From: Mantis religiosa
Lineage: Eukaryota > Arthropoda > Insecta > Mantodea > Mantidae
NCBI GenBank assembly: GCA_030765055.1
Contig: JAUKNK010000150.1
Location: 1,054,001 to 1,118,000, forward strand
DNA: 64,000 nt
Direction of reading: 5' to 3'
Below, piece by piece: positions 10,976 to 21,550 of the stretch. The notes beneath the pieces were generated by a model that had not been told where the DNA came from, did no database searches, and saw nothing but the letters and a program-made list of their open reading frames with translations. Made by a program: the position numbers and the translations under genes. Each line of letters begins with the position of its first letter. Within the stretch, counting starts at the first letter, position 1.

Positions 10976-12290
10976 ATACACCTCGTTCCAAAGACAGTGG
11001 ACTTTTCTTTTGGCTTCAAAATGGAAACTAATGACTCCGTAGACACTATCCGAAAAAATGAGTTAACCGACATAAAGATGTCCGAATCCTGAATCGCAGT
11101 ATATCTGGAGGATATTAATAAATTTTCGTCAAGATGTGACGCAATGTACAAGGCCAAATTTCATGAGCTCCCACATTTTCGTCAGTTTTTTCGGGAACTG
11201 GATAAGCAAATATATGTTTTGTGCAGAACCTGCGTTAAGTGCGTAATCAGTACCATATTCTACATGGCATGATGGACAAATATCTTAGGACACTGAAAAT
11301 ACAGAAATCATGTTGAGAACTTTAAAGTACTATTAGAGCAGCAACCATGAGGTAAACTAAAATTATTGGATAAGTGTAATAACCCATAACAAACCAAAAT
11401 GTGGAGGCAAAGTGAAAATAAATATAGGTAGTTGAAAATATTAAATATTTGAACAGCTAATAAGATGTTTTCAAGATTTATAGTTAAATTATTAAAAAAA
11501 CTTTCGAAATACATAAAATATAGTTATTTGTAACAAAATTTCTCTTATCCTTTAAGGAAATTTTCATCAATTTATTTAATATGTGGGTGAAGTTTTATTA
11601 CAAATAATTCTATTTTATGAGGCATTTGCTACTTTACTTTTGCTAGCGTCCCTTTTTAAAGCATAAAGTACTTCAAAATCTGTAGCTGGATCTTGCTCTT
11701 CAAGTTCTGATAATTTGTGTTTATTATCTCACTTAAAACTCTGCAACTATAATTAATATCTGATCCCTTTATTGTTCCAGATGCGATTATTGTATTGGAT
11801 ATGAATAATAACAATTTTACCAGACGTTTAGCATAATGCGGGACTTTTACGGGATTTTTTTCCTGCTGTAAGTAAAAATGATGAGAATGTGTCGTGAGCG
11901 ATAAGAAAAACTCCTGATATGGAGTTTGTTATCCATTCATCTCTGTGAGGTACATATCAATTGAATTCAGTTCTAAGAATTGCAAAGAGTATTAAACAAT
12001 ATTTACAATTTATAACTTATTTACAGCGTTAAGATTCCGATTTACTTATCCAAATTATTATTTACACTTAAAAGCATTAGGCCAATGTGTAAAATTTCAT
12101 CACTGCATAGTTACATAAGATATATTACACTTCAGGTAATTTACCAGAACATCTGCTTCTTGTTTCGCCATTAGGAATTGAGAAAATGCAAACCGTGGCA
12201 TTTGCATTCATAAATGCGTTATAATTGAATATGTAGCCAGGCATACAGCACTTTCTATATATAAAAAAATTTGTTTAAGGTGTTTCAAAA
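10976..12290. other. No gene recognised
   Basis: AT-rich sequence with scattered short ORFs and no recognisable motif. Confidence 0.5.
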
Positions 12291-12295
12291 AACAA

Positions 12296-13440
12296 GCATA
12301 TCGAGCCAGGTTTTGATGTTGACGTTAGGTAGCGTTTTTCGTGCATTCTAAATAGGTCATTACATGAAATACTCCACAGGCTTTACTATACACAGTTGCA
12401 AATCTAAGGAGCCAGGTTTTAGGATTGAGGTTAGGTCACGTTTTCTAATGTATTCTGAAAAGCCAGGCCATAACAGAAATTACTCCACACACTTTTTAAA
12501 CATACATGCACATCTATGGAGCTAGGTTTTGAAGTTGAGGTTAGGTCACGTTTTACATGTCTTGAAAATTGCCAGGACATAACATAAATTACTCCACAGA
12601 TTTTATTAAACACAAATGCAAGTCGACAGAACTAGGTTCTGAACTTGAGGTTAGGTCACGTTTTACATGTCTTGAAAATTACCAGGACATATCATAAATT
12701 ACTCCACAGATTTGATTAAACAAAAATGCAAATCGACAGAACTAGGTTCTGAACTTGAGGTTAGGTCACTTTTTACAAGTATTCAAAATTGTAAGATCAT
12801 AATATAAATTACTCCACAGGCTTTATTAAACACAAATGCAAATCGACAGAACTAGGTTCTGAACTTGAGGTTAGGTCACTTTTTACAAGTATTCAAAATT
12901 GTAAGATCATAATATAAATTACTCCACAGGCTTTATTAAACACAAATGCAAATCGACAGACCTAGGTTCTGAACTTGAGGTTAGGTCACGTTTTACAAGT
13001 ATTCAAAATTGTAAGATCATAATATAAATTACTCCACAGGCTTTATTAAACACAAATGCAAATCGACAGACCTAGGTTCTGAACTTGAGGTTAGGTCACG
13101 TTTTACAAGTATTCAAAATTGCCAGATCATAATATAAATTACTCCACAGATTTTATTAAACACAAATGCAAATCGACAGAACTAGATTCTGAACTTGAGG
13201 TTAGGTCACTTTTTACAAGTATTCAAAATTGTAAGATCATAATATAAATTACTCCACAGGCTTTATTAAACACAAATGCAAATCGACAGACCTAGGTTCT
13301 GAACTTGAGGTTAGGTCACGTTTTACAAGTATTCAAAATTGCCAGATCATAACATAAATTGCTCCACAGACTTTATTAAACACAAATGCAAAACTATGGA
13401 ACTAGGTTTTGAACTCTGGATTAGGTCACGTTTTTCGTGT
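12296..13440. repeat. Tandem satellite, 110-bp unit, about 10 copies
   Basis: The anchor ACTCCACA recurs at 12371, 12481, 12591, 12701, 12811, 12921, 13031, 13141, 13251 and (as GCTCCACA) 13361, an exact 110-bp period. Each unit carries ACACAAATGCAAATCGACAG and GAGGTTAGGTCAC. Central units are almost identical while edge units are diverged. Two subtypes (GGTCACT with ACTAGG; GGTCACG with CCTAGG) alternate in the centre. Confidence 0.97.
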
Positions 13441-13749
13441 ACCATCATATCATGTAATCATAATTTTATGATTGGTGAGAATCTTAAAAATTATAATTTT
13501 AATAAATAAAACATACATTATTTATCATCTATAACTGAAAAGGTGGTCAAGTGATGCTCTGACAACCATGCTCTGTTAATAAATAATTTAATATTTATGA
13601 AACGTTTGCATTGGTTTACATATATGCCTACCTACTAAAGTTAATGTTAAGCTAGACTTCCATTTATGTTTTTCTGAAATTATATAATTTAAGCACAATG
13701 CGAAAACATTAAAAAAGGTAATCAAACAAAATGCGTGCAGTATGCACCT

Positions 13750-13755
13750 TTTATT
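13750..13755 (-). terminator. AATAAA poly(A) signal
   Basis: On the minus strand AATAAA occurs just after the stop codon of the ribophorin-I-like exon. It fits a short 3'UTR, but in AT-rich DNA such a hexamer can occur by chance. Confidence 0.4.
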
Positions 13756-13757
13756 AA

Positions 13758-14425
13758 TTATTTAGTTTTACATTTATAGCGCTTCCTCTTCTTAACAATT
13801 TTTTGCTTCTTCTCTATTTCAGAATACAAACTCCTCACAAAGATATACAGAGCAAAGCAAATGAATATTGCTAAGCACAAGCACAACGGCTTCACTGGGA
13901 TAGCACTATATGGGAACACATAATGGACATCAAAACTTTCAATGAGATTTTCCGGCAAGTTGTAACCTATGAAGTGTACTGTTGGATGTCCAAAAACATC
14001 TAAGTAGGTAAAATGCTTTCCAAATGTCAAGTTCCCTACATAATATGTTGTTGATATACGAATATCAGTTGAGTATTCTGGAAGAATTATTCGTGTCTGC
14101 ATTTTCTCTACTACCATGCCCTTAAAATTGTGGTCCATTGTCTTCATGCGCAAGAAGAAATTATTCCCCTTTGAATACAAAAAGTCATAGCCAACAATGT
14201 AATTTTTTTTCCAGCTATATTTTAAAATATATCACTTCCACTCAAATTCATACAGCTGTCCTTATTTATAATTTAATTTGCCCAATAGTATTTTTGTCCA
14301 ATTAAACCTAAAACTTTCACTTCTCACTTTATTAAACAATTAATAAGGTAATTTACATCATTCAGTTTAGGTTTTGTATCTGTACAACTTGTATGTAGTT
14401 GTTTTTCTTCCTTCTTGTCCGCCAT
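13758..14425 (-). CDS. Ribophorin-I-like protein, C-terminal part, two-exon model
   Basis: The long exon (14214-13758) encodes a stretch matching the C-terminal luminal region and membrane anchor of ribophorin I, the OST subunit of ER N-glycosylation: NYIVGYDFLYSKGN, RIILPE, HFTYLDVFGHPTV, VHYVFPYSAIPVK. A hydrophobic segment of about 20 residues (LCLCLAIFICFALYIFVRSL) follows, then a basic tail ending KCKTK, which fits a KxKxx ER-retrieval signal. An acceptor (ATATAG) at 14215 and a GTGAGA donor at 14327 join it in phase to a short exon starting ATGGCGGACAAG at 14425, giving 184 codons. Family knowledge: full ribophorin I is much longer with a large N-terminal domain. That domain is absent here, so this may be a truncated duplicate or a chimeric gene, or the last exon of a longer gene. 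The homology is firm; the first exon is inference. Confidence 0.6.
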
Positions 14426-15540
14426 CTATGTTTCGTATCTCGTAATGTGCCTCGTTAACACAAACATCCTAGTAACTCTGTTCTTGGTACCTTTACAAAC
14501 ATAACCTAACACTTTCAAAAACACTTGGTTCTTAAGTATATTGCACTAATTTATTGACAACAGTCCACTTGGGGGATTGCTATATACGGCCGTAACCATC
14601 CAAACAAGAAGTAAACCATCACTCTTCCCAGAAGATCAGACAAGAAGAATCCGGCGTGATAACTCATTTCTACGAACATAACACCATAATTAACAGTTAT
14701 TGTACATAAAACGTAGCGCTATTTTTGCAGCAATCTTCTTACATCGGAGGCGAACTTCGAATACCTGCACAGCTTCCATAAGCACTGACAGCGGGTCTAT
14801 CAGGACATAGGCGTGGCGTGTGAAGTTGGATGAGAGATGGTCCAATCGTCCCGCAGCAGTGTTTCACAGAAGCCCCAATGAAGAAACATTTTCATGTTCG
14901 TTCCACTACAGGCAGCTGTAGCGTTACTATAATCCATTCCGCGAATCTTAATCAAGATATGAAGTAACAAGTCAGCCAGAACCAGGAATTGTGTCACCTT
15001 TTATCGAACTGGTCTGATGTCTCATGGTGATTAGAGATAACTTCTCAGTTCCTCATTCCAGTTATATACCTTAGAACGTTCACATTGCACTTCGAAATAT
15101 TGGGAGAAATATGACGTCGTTGATGATTATTATCCGCTTAATCCGTACATCATACACTATCTTTTAGACGGCCTGAATATCGGTCAGTAAATCGGTAAAT
15201 CATTAAATTAATAGAGGAGTAACCATAGTAATGGAAGATCAATAATCTTTAGAAAGAGATATTCGGCATTCATGATAGTGATGAGTGGACGTACAGGAGT
15301 GAAGAATTTTAAATAATTTAACTATTCTGTCAAGATAAGTTACTATCTTTATGTATAAAAAAAGAAAAAGTTTCTTCCTGAGGAAGATACAAGCCAGAAG
15401 GCATGTATCTGACATTTTGCACCATCCGACACCTCGAGAATCATTTGCCAATTTCCTGGCAGATGCCATTTCCTATCTACAGTCGTTTTAAAGAAAATAA
15501 GTGTTGCTAAGATAAGAATAAAGAATACAGCCAATGACTA
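14426..15540. other. No gene recognised; possible upstream region of the ribophorin-like gene
   Basis: Contains no supported ORF. The stretch just above 14425 could be the promoter side of the minus-strand gene but shows no clear TATA box. Short minus ORFs near 14800-15534 have no recognisable content. Confidence 0.4.
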
Positions 15541-15608
15541 GGCCGCGCCGTGGCTAAGTGGTTAGACCACTTGGCCCTCACCAAGGCGGCCCGGGTTCGA
15601 GCCCAGGC
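15541..15608 (+). mobile_element. SINE-D head fragment
   Basis: Same tRNA-like head as at 5979 (GGCCGCGCCGTGGCTAAG, then CGGCCCGGGTTCGAGCCC). Truncated right after the B-box region, where the DUF7869-like relic begins. Confidence 0.75.
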
Positions 15609-16170
15609 TTATACAGCACAGAAACAACACATTAATCAAATACCTTAGCCATCTGACTCAACAGCATAGATTTGACTACATTCGTCAGGTTTACCTGACA
15701 AAAGGTCACTCTTATATGGCATGCGTTATGGATTTTACTCAAAGAGAGCTGCTTAAACGAAAACAAGATGTCATATACACTGCCGAGGACTGGATAAACA
15801 CAATAAAGGACTCATCCAAGAATATTAGTATGTGACGTTTAACAGTCCATGATCAAGGACTAAAAGATGGTTTTCAGCAAGGTGGAGGAACCTTCAGCAG
15901 TGGTTAAAAAGCAAGACAAGTGGAAAGTGACTACGCACAAGATTCCTGAATATACATCAAATATCGTTACTGCTAGCAAAACTCTAGTGCTTTAATGACA
16001 GTGACATTCCTAGTCAAAGGAAACACAAAGTTTGCTGAAACCATACCAAAGAAAGCTTACGATTAAGAAATTCCTTGAATGCTGCGAAAGCCAACATTTC
16101 AAAGTATCTTGCTTCAGTTCTTCGTGAAAAACAATCTTATTTTCAAATTCTGTGTGATAAATATAGCAAA
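15609..16170 (+). pseudogene. Transposon-encoded protein relic (DUF7869-like)
   Basis: Broken plus-strand frames include RFDYIRQVYLTKGHSYMAC, a KRKQDVIYTAEDWINTIKD stretch and, further on, NAAKANISKYLASVLREKQ. This order resembles the C-terminal part of transposon-associated proteins widespread in insects, where a GHS(F/Y)xxxD motif precedes a KRK...Y..EDW segment. Several stops and frame changes show it is dead. Identification is from recall and moderate. Confidence 0.4.
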
Positions 16171-16171
16171 A

Positions 16172-16174
<3 letters not shown>

Positions 16175-16216
<42 letters not shown>
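16175..16216. repeat. (TA)n microsatellite
   Basis: Perfect TA dinucleotide repeat of about 42 bp at the end of the transposon-protein relic. Confidence 0.95.
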
Positions 16217-16218
<2 letters not shown>

Positions 16219-17334
16219 GGGGAAGAATCACATAGGGAGATGTGGGATTCAGATTAGGGTAACTGAATGAGTGTAATGTCTATTTTTGTTACAAAATAAA
16301 ACGTGGTTCAACACACATATGAATAGTATAAAATATTTTCACAGTTTCTTGCATCTTTAGAGGTAATTCCTATATGCATTTGATAACACAGTCCTTTCAA
16401 TGCATTTATACACCCATATAATTTTCATAACTGCACAAGTCCAACAAATTCATTATAATCATTATAACAAAATACCAATGGTTACTAAAATTACCGAATA
16501 GTAAAGCAAATATAATGAGCCAAAGCTTATATCTTTCAAAAATAATAAAAATAATATTGGCACATCATTTTCAGGAGTTATGAAGTTTTTGCGGAACTTC
16601 GCAAAACATAGTTGACTGGAATTGTGCACTTATGAAAGTCATGTCTTCTCCTGGAATTCCCTAAAAATCTAGATGTAAATAGAGGTTTAGTTTATGGAAT
16701 TTTCTGTAAAATCTTCATGCTACATCATTGGTAAATATAGGACTTAAATACCAAGTTTGATACTAAATTTACTTTTCGTTTCTGAGTTAAGTTATGCCAG
16801 CATTTGGGTGGAATACAATACTTCCCCTACTTCTTATACGTAATAGAGCAAGTAATATATGTGTACCTATAGAATGTGTTACATTCACATGCTATTCTGT
16901 ACCCATTGTTCAACAAAGTGCCTATTCTTACAAAAGCTTTCGTTCTATCTCTTTTCTCTGTCTGCTTCATGTTAACTATGTTATGCTTTTATTACATATT
17001 TCCTTGGTGATACATTAGAAATATAGAGGCTTAAGTGATAGTCAAATTCATTAAGAGCTGGTCATTCTGTGACTGCTTTGATATTCCATTGTCTTTGCAT
17101 TACAAAAGAGGAAAAAGTGGAAATATTAAATAAAAGGAATTAAAAGTTTAAAATACACATTTTAAAACGGGCTAAAAACTGTAAAATAAATGTCCTAACC
17201 CCATTTAGATGTATAACACCATGGGGAAAAAACGTGTGGTGCATGCCATAAATGAATGATGCACCAAAGTCACTAACAATTTTACTGCACTGCAAATGAT
17301 ATGAACTGTGTACGAATTTTCCTACATTTCTTAC
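16217..17334. other. AT-rich; partial family E repeat near 16640-16800
   Basis: No gene recognised. The part around 16660-16790 holds the TTTATGGAATTTTCTGTAAA and ATACCAAGTTTGATAC blocks of the dispersed AT-rich repeat family E. Confidence 0.4.
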
Positions 17335-17585
17335 CAGGGGCGGTCTGTCATTAAGGGCCAGAGGACCCGGGCCCCACCTATATCACGCAACTTACAGGCG
17401 TCCTTTAATTTGAAGGAAAAAATATATTTTATTCAATTGTAATAATCGTTTGCAAAGAATAATTTATTATACGTATCACGATTCCTAATGATTACCGAAG
17501 CTTACAAACACAACCTCGTCCGTCTCTTTGTCGCGAAGGGCCAGATTATACCAGCCCGACCGACCGACCGAACGACCGAGATGAT
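17335..17585 (+). mobile_element. Probable hAT element 5' end
   Basis: Begins CAGGGGCGGTCTGTC, the kind of CAGGGGCGG terminus seen in hAT (ZMYM/zf-BED type) elements. A hAT dimerisation-domain relic in the same orientation lies at 20860-21550, and LINE material sits between. They may therefore be the two parts of one hAT split by a LINE insertion. The far terminus was not found. Confidence 0.35.
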
Positions 17586-17589
17586 GGCT

Positions 17590-18676
17590 GGCTGTATAAA
17601 GCCAGAAGGATTTTGCTGCGTGCCCACCCGTTAAGGGTTTTACCGCAGGTAAGATATTTCATATAGGCATTTTGTGGGATGTGATGTGGGTTTTGAGATT
17701 GAAGATTCTTGTGAGGCTACAATTTTGTACCTTCGGGTTGAAGGCACAGGATACAATACCTTGCTCCCTGCTGTTTTTATTTAGTTTAAGTTGGGGAAAA
17801 ATTTGATGCCAAACACCTTAGGAGAATTATATGGAGCTCAGCTTTAGCTGCTGATAGGATTAGCTCCTGGGTTATCTTGGGTGCTCGCAAGCCATGCGAG
17901 GTACCCAATGTGGTCGAGAACGGCGTCTAGTGGGGTCATAATCTCCCAATGATCTAACAAGGGCGCTCCTATGTGTTGGTAAATTGGCGTATAATTTTGA
18001 TGCCCAGCGCCTAATTTCATCCTCCACGTATGGAAGACCCGAGGCTTTGTGAAGCAACCTGATAGGAAAGTAGCGACCCACAGAATATGTAGACCGTAGT
18101 GCTCTATTCTGTGCACGTTGGAGCCATGCCAACCAGCTATCTACGGACATTTCCCAGATCTCGCAAGCATATAGCATCACAGGAATTACCAGCGCTCGGA
18201 AGAGGTATAACCTGAAGCCAAGCGGCATCGAGCTCGACCCCAGCATTGGATAAAGGGAAGCAATTGCTCCCTGTACCCTTGCCGCTAGGTCCCTGATGTG
18301 CTGGCGAAAGGTTAGGTCTCTATCCAATGTAATTCCTCGGTACCGGACAGAGTTAGTCCACTCCATTCTTCGACCTCGAAAGCTGAAGTTGGGGTAGTCT
18401 GCTGGGTTGTGGCGCTTTGTAAAATGTATGGCGTGGCTTTTGTCCGGATTCATGGACATCCGCCAACGCCGACACCACTGTTGTGTAAGACGGAGGTGTC
18501 TCTGTAATGGCTTGAAGGCTCTGACGATGTGTTTGTCTTTGCAGGACAGAAACAGGTCGTCAGCGTATTGTGTCATGACGACCCGTGGCTCTGTGGGGAA
18601 ATCTGCCATAAAGACGTTGAATAGGGTGGGAGATAGTACAGAGCCTTCCGGAACTCCGCCTCTCACTGATCTAGGT
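17590..18676 (-). pseudogene. Jockey-clade LINE ORF2, RT C-terminal part
   Basis: Open minus-strand frame from RGGVPEGSVLSPTLFN (RT domain 4) through the catalytic box QYADDLFLS to the Jockey-type C-terminal region (LYLFRALVIPVMLYACEIW, RAQNRALRS), stopping at 17872. About 280 bp of 3'UTR-like sequence follows. No RNase H. Upstream the frame is interrupted by the Gag-only insertion at 18690-20571. Across its duplicated target the frame reads on into 20584-20720 (VRTDHGPAV). The endonuclease is not visible, so the copy is 5'-truncated or decayed. Confidence 0.8.
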
Positions 18677-18689
18677 ACTGCGGGCCCGT

Positions 18690-20571
18690 TTTTTTTTTTT
18701 TTTTTTTTTAATTTTAGTGAAGGGTCGTAAAAGAGGTAAGATGGAAGTAAAAGAGATAGTGGAGTTCCGCATGAGCACCTCCGTTAGTTTCGGTGAATGC
18801 TATCTGCGCGTAAGGAAGGGCGCAGGAATCGTGGTTTTATCTGGCTATGGCCATGACACTAGGCCCTGACCATAGCACAGAGGCTCAAGGTGAGAAATAA
18901 AAGGAGTAAAAGTAGTGAAAAAGGAGGTTAAGCGTTTATTTTAACATAAGGGTATATGTGACTGTGCACCAGTGGTGCTAGGGTGGGTATTGTGTAGTAT
19001 TTAGGCCTATCGGCGTTTTGATCGCTGTGTAGTTGTTTGGTTGGAGATCTGCTGATTTGGAAGTGTCGAGGGATTTCCAGGTAAGTTGCTCTGGAGCAGC
19101 TCAATGCGGTCGGCAATTTCCGTGAAGTGTTGGTTAAGTATGCCCGGGTCGCAGCCGTGGCCTACGTTGGCTATTGCAGTCATGAGTTCCATGCTCTTCT
19201 GGTTGAGTGTTTGCAATGTATTGGCTGTGAACTTCTGGTCGGCGTTGGTGGTCGTTGTTGTAGTTTCGATGCGTTGAAGCATTGTCTGCTGGGATGATGC
19301 AGTTGAGGCTAGCTGGTTGCTGAGTTCTTGGAGTTTTGCAAGTTGCTTTGTGATGGTGTGAACGGTATCCAGTGTTGAAAGTGCGGAGTTAGCTATCTTC
19401 TCTAAAGTGTTGTGTAGCGTTTCCTGGACGGTGTGGGTTTGACTTTCAACGGTGTCCTCCAGCGTGCCAAAGCGTGGGGCAAGGTTGAGGACTTCAGAGC
19501 GAAGGTCCTGCAGGGTCTCACGTGTGGGGCCGGAGGTGGCGGCTTCAATCTTTGCTTCAAGCGTGTCCAGTCTCTGATGAATGTTCCGAACCTCGGCTTG
19601 GAGTGTGTGTAGGGCTTCCAGCACTGAAGTGTCTGAGGCTGTGGTGGGGAATGGTGCTGCCGTGGCGGTACGTTGCTGTACTTCGTCTCGGGCAGTACTG
19701 GTGAAAGTCCGGGGGTACTTTGGGCACTGCGCCTGTCCAGTGAAATGGCTGGAGCCATTGCACGTAGCGCAGTACCGGCGGCGGCGTCGGAGATTGTGGT
19801 AGATGCATTCGGCAGTGAGGGCACGAGCACCACAATAATGGCACCGTGGTGGAGCTGAGCAAGCCGAATCCTGATGCCCATAGTTGCAGCATCGCCTGCA
19901 AGGTGTATGCTTTACCAGCCGGCTAGCCTCGATGCGTAGGTTCAGTCCTAACAAGGGCAACCTTGTATGCAAGGCGGCGTCGAAGTCGGCATGGTCGGCG
20001 AGCTGAAGTCGGACTAGAGGTGTGGTCCATCCCCGTGACATAATTCTAGTGGCCCTATGAGCTGAGGGCCATCTTTGTTGTGCTGCGGCGAGAATATATC
20101 TGCAGTGTAGGTCACGTGGAACGCCACAGATGACAGCGCTGTAAGTGGTGCTTCGAGTGTTCCATTGGAGAGTCAGCGATACTAGTCGAGATGACTGTGG
20201 AGAACTGTTATTGCTTACTGCAACAACGTCTGGGTTATCTCCTGGCGGAGGTGGCGGCTGAGTCTGTTCTGCTGCTCTGTTGGTCAGAAGTCTCCCAGTC
20301 TCTGCAGAGGACTCCCGGTTAGGGGAAATCCAGAATTTGCCCGTGACTGGAGTAAGAGGCTCCATGCCAGTTGCAGAAGGTAGCGGCGTAGCAGGGGTTG
20401 CTGGCCGTGAGTTCTCTGGTGTGCGCTGCGGCGGTTGCGGCTCTGATGCCGCGAGCGCAGGCGCTTTGCCCGCGGTGGTTGCTCTCTTCTTCTTTCCCAT
20501 GGTGTCTTGCTGCGGAGCTGCTTACTGCGTCGAGTCGTTGAGGTGAGGAGAGACGATGTGAGACGACCTCG
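18690..20571 (-). mobile_element. Gag-only (ORF1-only) LINE-like retroposon
   Basis: Minus-strand unit of 1882 bp with a short 5'UTR, one intact ORF1, about 295 bp of non-coding 3' sequence and a 20-21-nt poly(A) tail (T run ending at 18709). ACTGCGGGCCCG occurs immediately on both sides (18677-18688 and 20572-20583, plus an ambiguous T), a target-site duplication typical of target-primed reverse transcription. It lies within an RT frame. No ORF2 is encoded, so mobilisation must have used RT in trans. Confidence 0.8.
19007..20500 (-). CDS. ORF1 Gag-like protein with zinc knuckles (497 aa)
   Basis: Retrotransposon nucleocapsid-type protein. It starts MGKKKRATTAGK with a Pro/Ser-rich N-terminal tail (about residues 10-100). 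A central globular part is followed by a cysteine/histidine cluster at about 200-270 (CRRCCNYGHQDSAC, CHYCGARALTAEC, YCATCNGSSHFTGQAQC), which fits RNA-binding zinc knuckles of Jockey-clade ORF1. The second half (about 285-460) is rich in regularly spaced Leu/Gln/Thr and looks coiled-coil. It ends in a basic TTQRSKRR. The frame is intact over 497 codons. It sits alone between its own 5' and 3' UTRs with a poly(A) tail. Confidence 0.85.
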   Translation of the reverse strand: MGKKKRATTAGKAPALAASEPQPPQRTPENSRPATPATPLPSATGMEPLTPVTGKFWISPNRESSAETGRLLTNRAAEQTQPPPPPGDNPDVVAVSNNSSPQSSRLVSLTLQWNTRSTTYSAVICGVPRDLHCRYILAAAQQRWPSAHRATRIMSRGWTTPLVRLQLADHADFDAALHTRLPLLGLNLRIEASRLVKHTPCRRCCNYGHQDSACSAPPRCHYCGARALTAECIYHNLRRRRRYCATCNGSSHFTGQAQCPKYPRTFTSTARDEVQQRTATAAPFPTTASDTSVLEALHTLQAEVRNIHQRLDTLEAKIEAATSGPTRETLQDLRSEVLNLAPRFGTLEDTVESQTHTVQETLHNTLEKIANSALSTLDTVHTITKQLAKLQELSNQLASTASSQQTMLQRIETTTTTTNADQKFTANTLQTLNQKSMELMTAIANVGHGCDPGILNQHFTEIADRIELLQSNLPGNPSTLPNQQISNQTTTQRSKRR

Positions 20572-20584
20572 ACTGCGGGCCCGT

Positions 20585-20780
20585 GGTCAGTCCTCACCTC
20601 TTTATACATTCTACGAGTCACGTGCCTATAGCTTCCTCGCTCCGCTACTCTCCTCTTCATAAATCGTTCATAGCAATGCTTGGAGCCAGCTGGTTGCCAC
20701 CCGCTCATTATGTTTAGCATTCGTGTGATTCTCGTTGGAATCTTAATTGTTTGGTGGACACAGTGATGTATCTTTAAAAT
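20585..20780 (-). pseudogene. Upstream side of the interrupted Jockey RT frame
   Basis: Minus-strand frame of about 45 codons ending VRTDHGPAV, in phase with PRSVRGGVPEG on the other side of the Gag-only insertion. Farther upstream no RT motif is recognisable, so the extent of the host LINE here is uncertain. Confidence 0.4.
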
Positions 20781-20859
20781 GAATAGGATAGATTATTTCT
20801 TGAAAAGTCCATTTTCTTTTTTTTTACGTTAAAGATAGAATAAAAACTTGAAATTAAAC

Positions 20860-21550
20860 GATTAGGTGCACATCAACCAATCAACTTTAAATTTGCGCAA
20901 CAACACTAATATTTTAGTAATAAATCGTGCTTTGCAGCATTTAGAATCAGCTGTGTCTGAAATTCGTGAGAACAATAAAAAATACCAGGTTGATAACTTT
21001 GCTCCTACCTCAAGAAAGCGAACGAATTATGCTTTTGTTTTGAATGAACCTGAATTCAGATGCCAAAGAAGTGTGTGACATAGTGGTCAGCCAAATGAAA
21101 GTACGATTCACAGTCTCATATATTCAGTACTTTTGGAATTATTGTTTCAAAGAAATTTATTACAGTCAGAGAAAATTTCCCTGCTGACTCTAAGAAATTG
21201 TGTACCAAATTATAATCCCATGATCTTCTACTAAAAGTTAAAAACTTAACTGTTCGGTGATTTATCATACTGATGCATTCAAAGATATTCCTTCAGTCAG
21301 TGAACTCTCCGTTTTTTCATAAAACTCTTCTTTGAGAAAGCGTTTTCTAATGTGTACAAAATGCTGCAAATTGCAGTTACAACTCGAGTTTCAACAGCAG
21401 AGGCAGAGAGAAGTTTCAGTGTATTGAAAAGGATAGAAACTTCATGGGCCAATATAGGGCTAATTCCTTGGGTATTTATTCTATTCACAAAGAGGAAATT
21501 GCTGAAATCCCTAACTTAAAAAACAGAGTAATTGAAATGTTTGCCGTATA
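20860..21550 (+). pseudogene. hAT transposase C-terminal relic
   Basis: Plus-strand broken frames. One stretch reads LQIAVTTRVSTAEAERSFS followed by VLKRIE, the signature of the hAT C-terminal dimerisation domain (TRVSxAxxERxFSxLKxIK). Upstream sequence from 20866 is open for 70 codons and would precede it in the same protein. Several stops and frameshifts. Possibly the same hAT as the terminus at 17335. Confidence 0.75.

Noticed and set aside
12500..13330. TTAGG telomere repeat association
   Set aside because: Each satellite unit has one GGTTAGGTC box, but there is no tandem TTAGG run.
12296..13440. CRISPR-like array
   Set aside because: The 110-bp units are contiguous and similar throughout, with no unique spacers; it is a eukaryotic satellite.
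19402..19901. Other-frame ORFs of 114-159 codons within the Gag-only element
   Set aside because: Shadows of ORF1 caused by its GC-rich codon use; no motif of their own.
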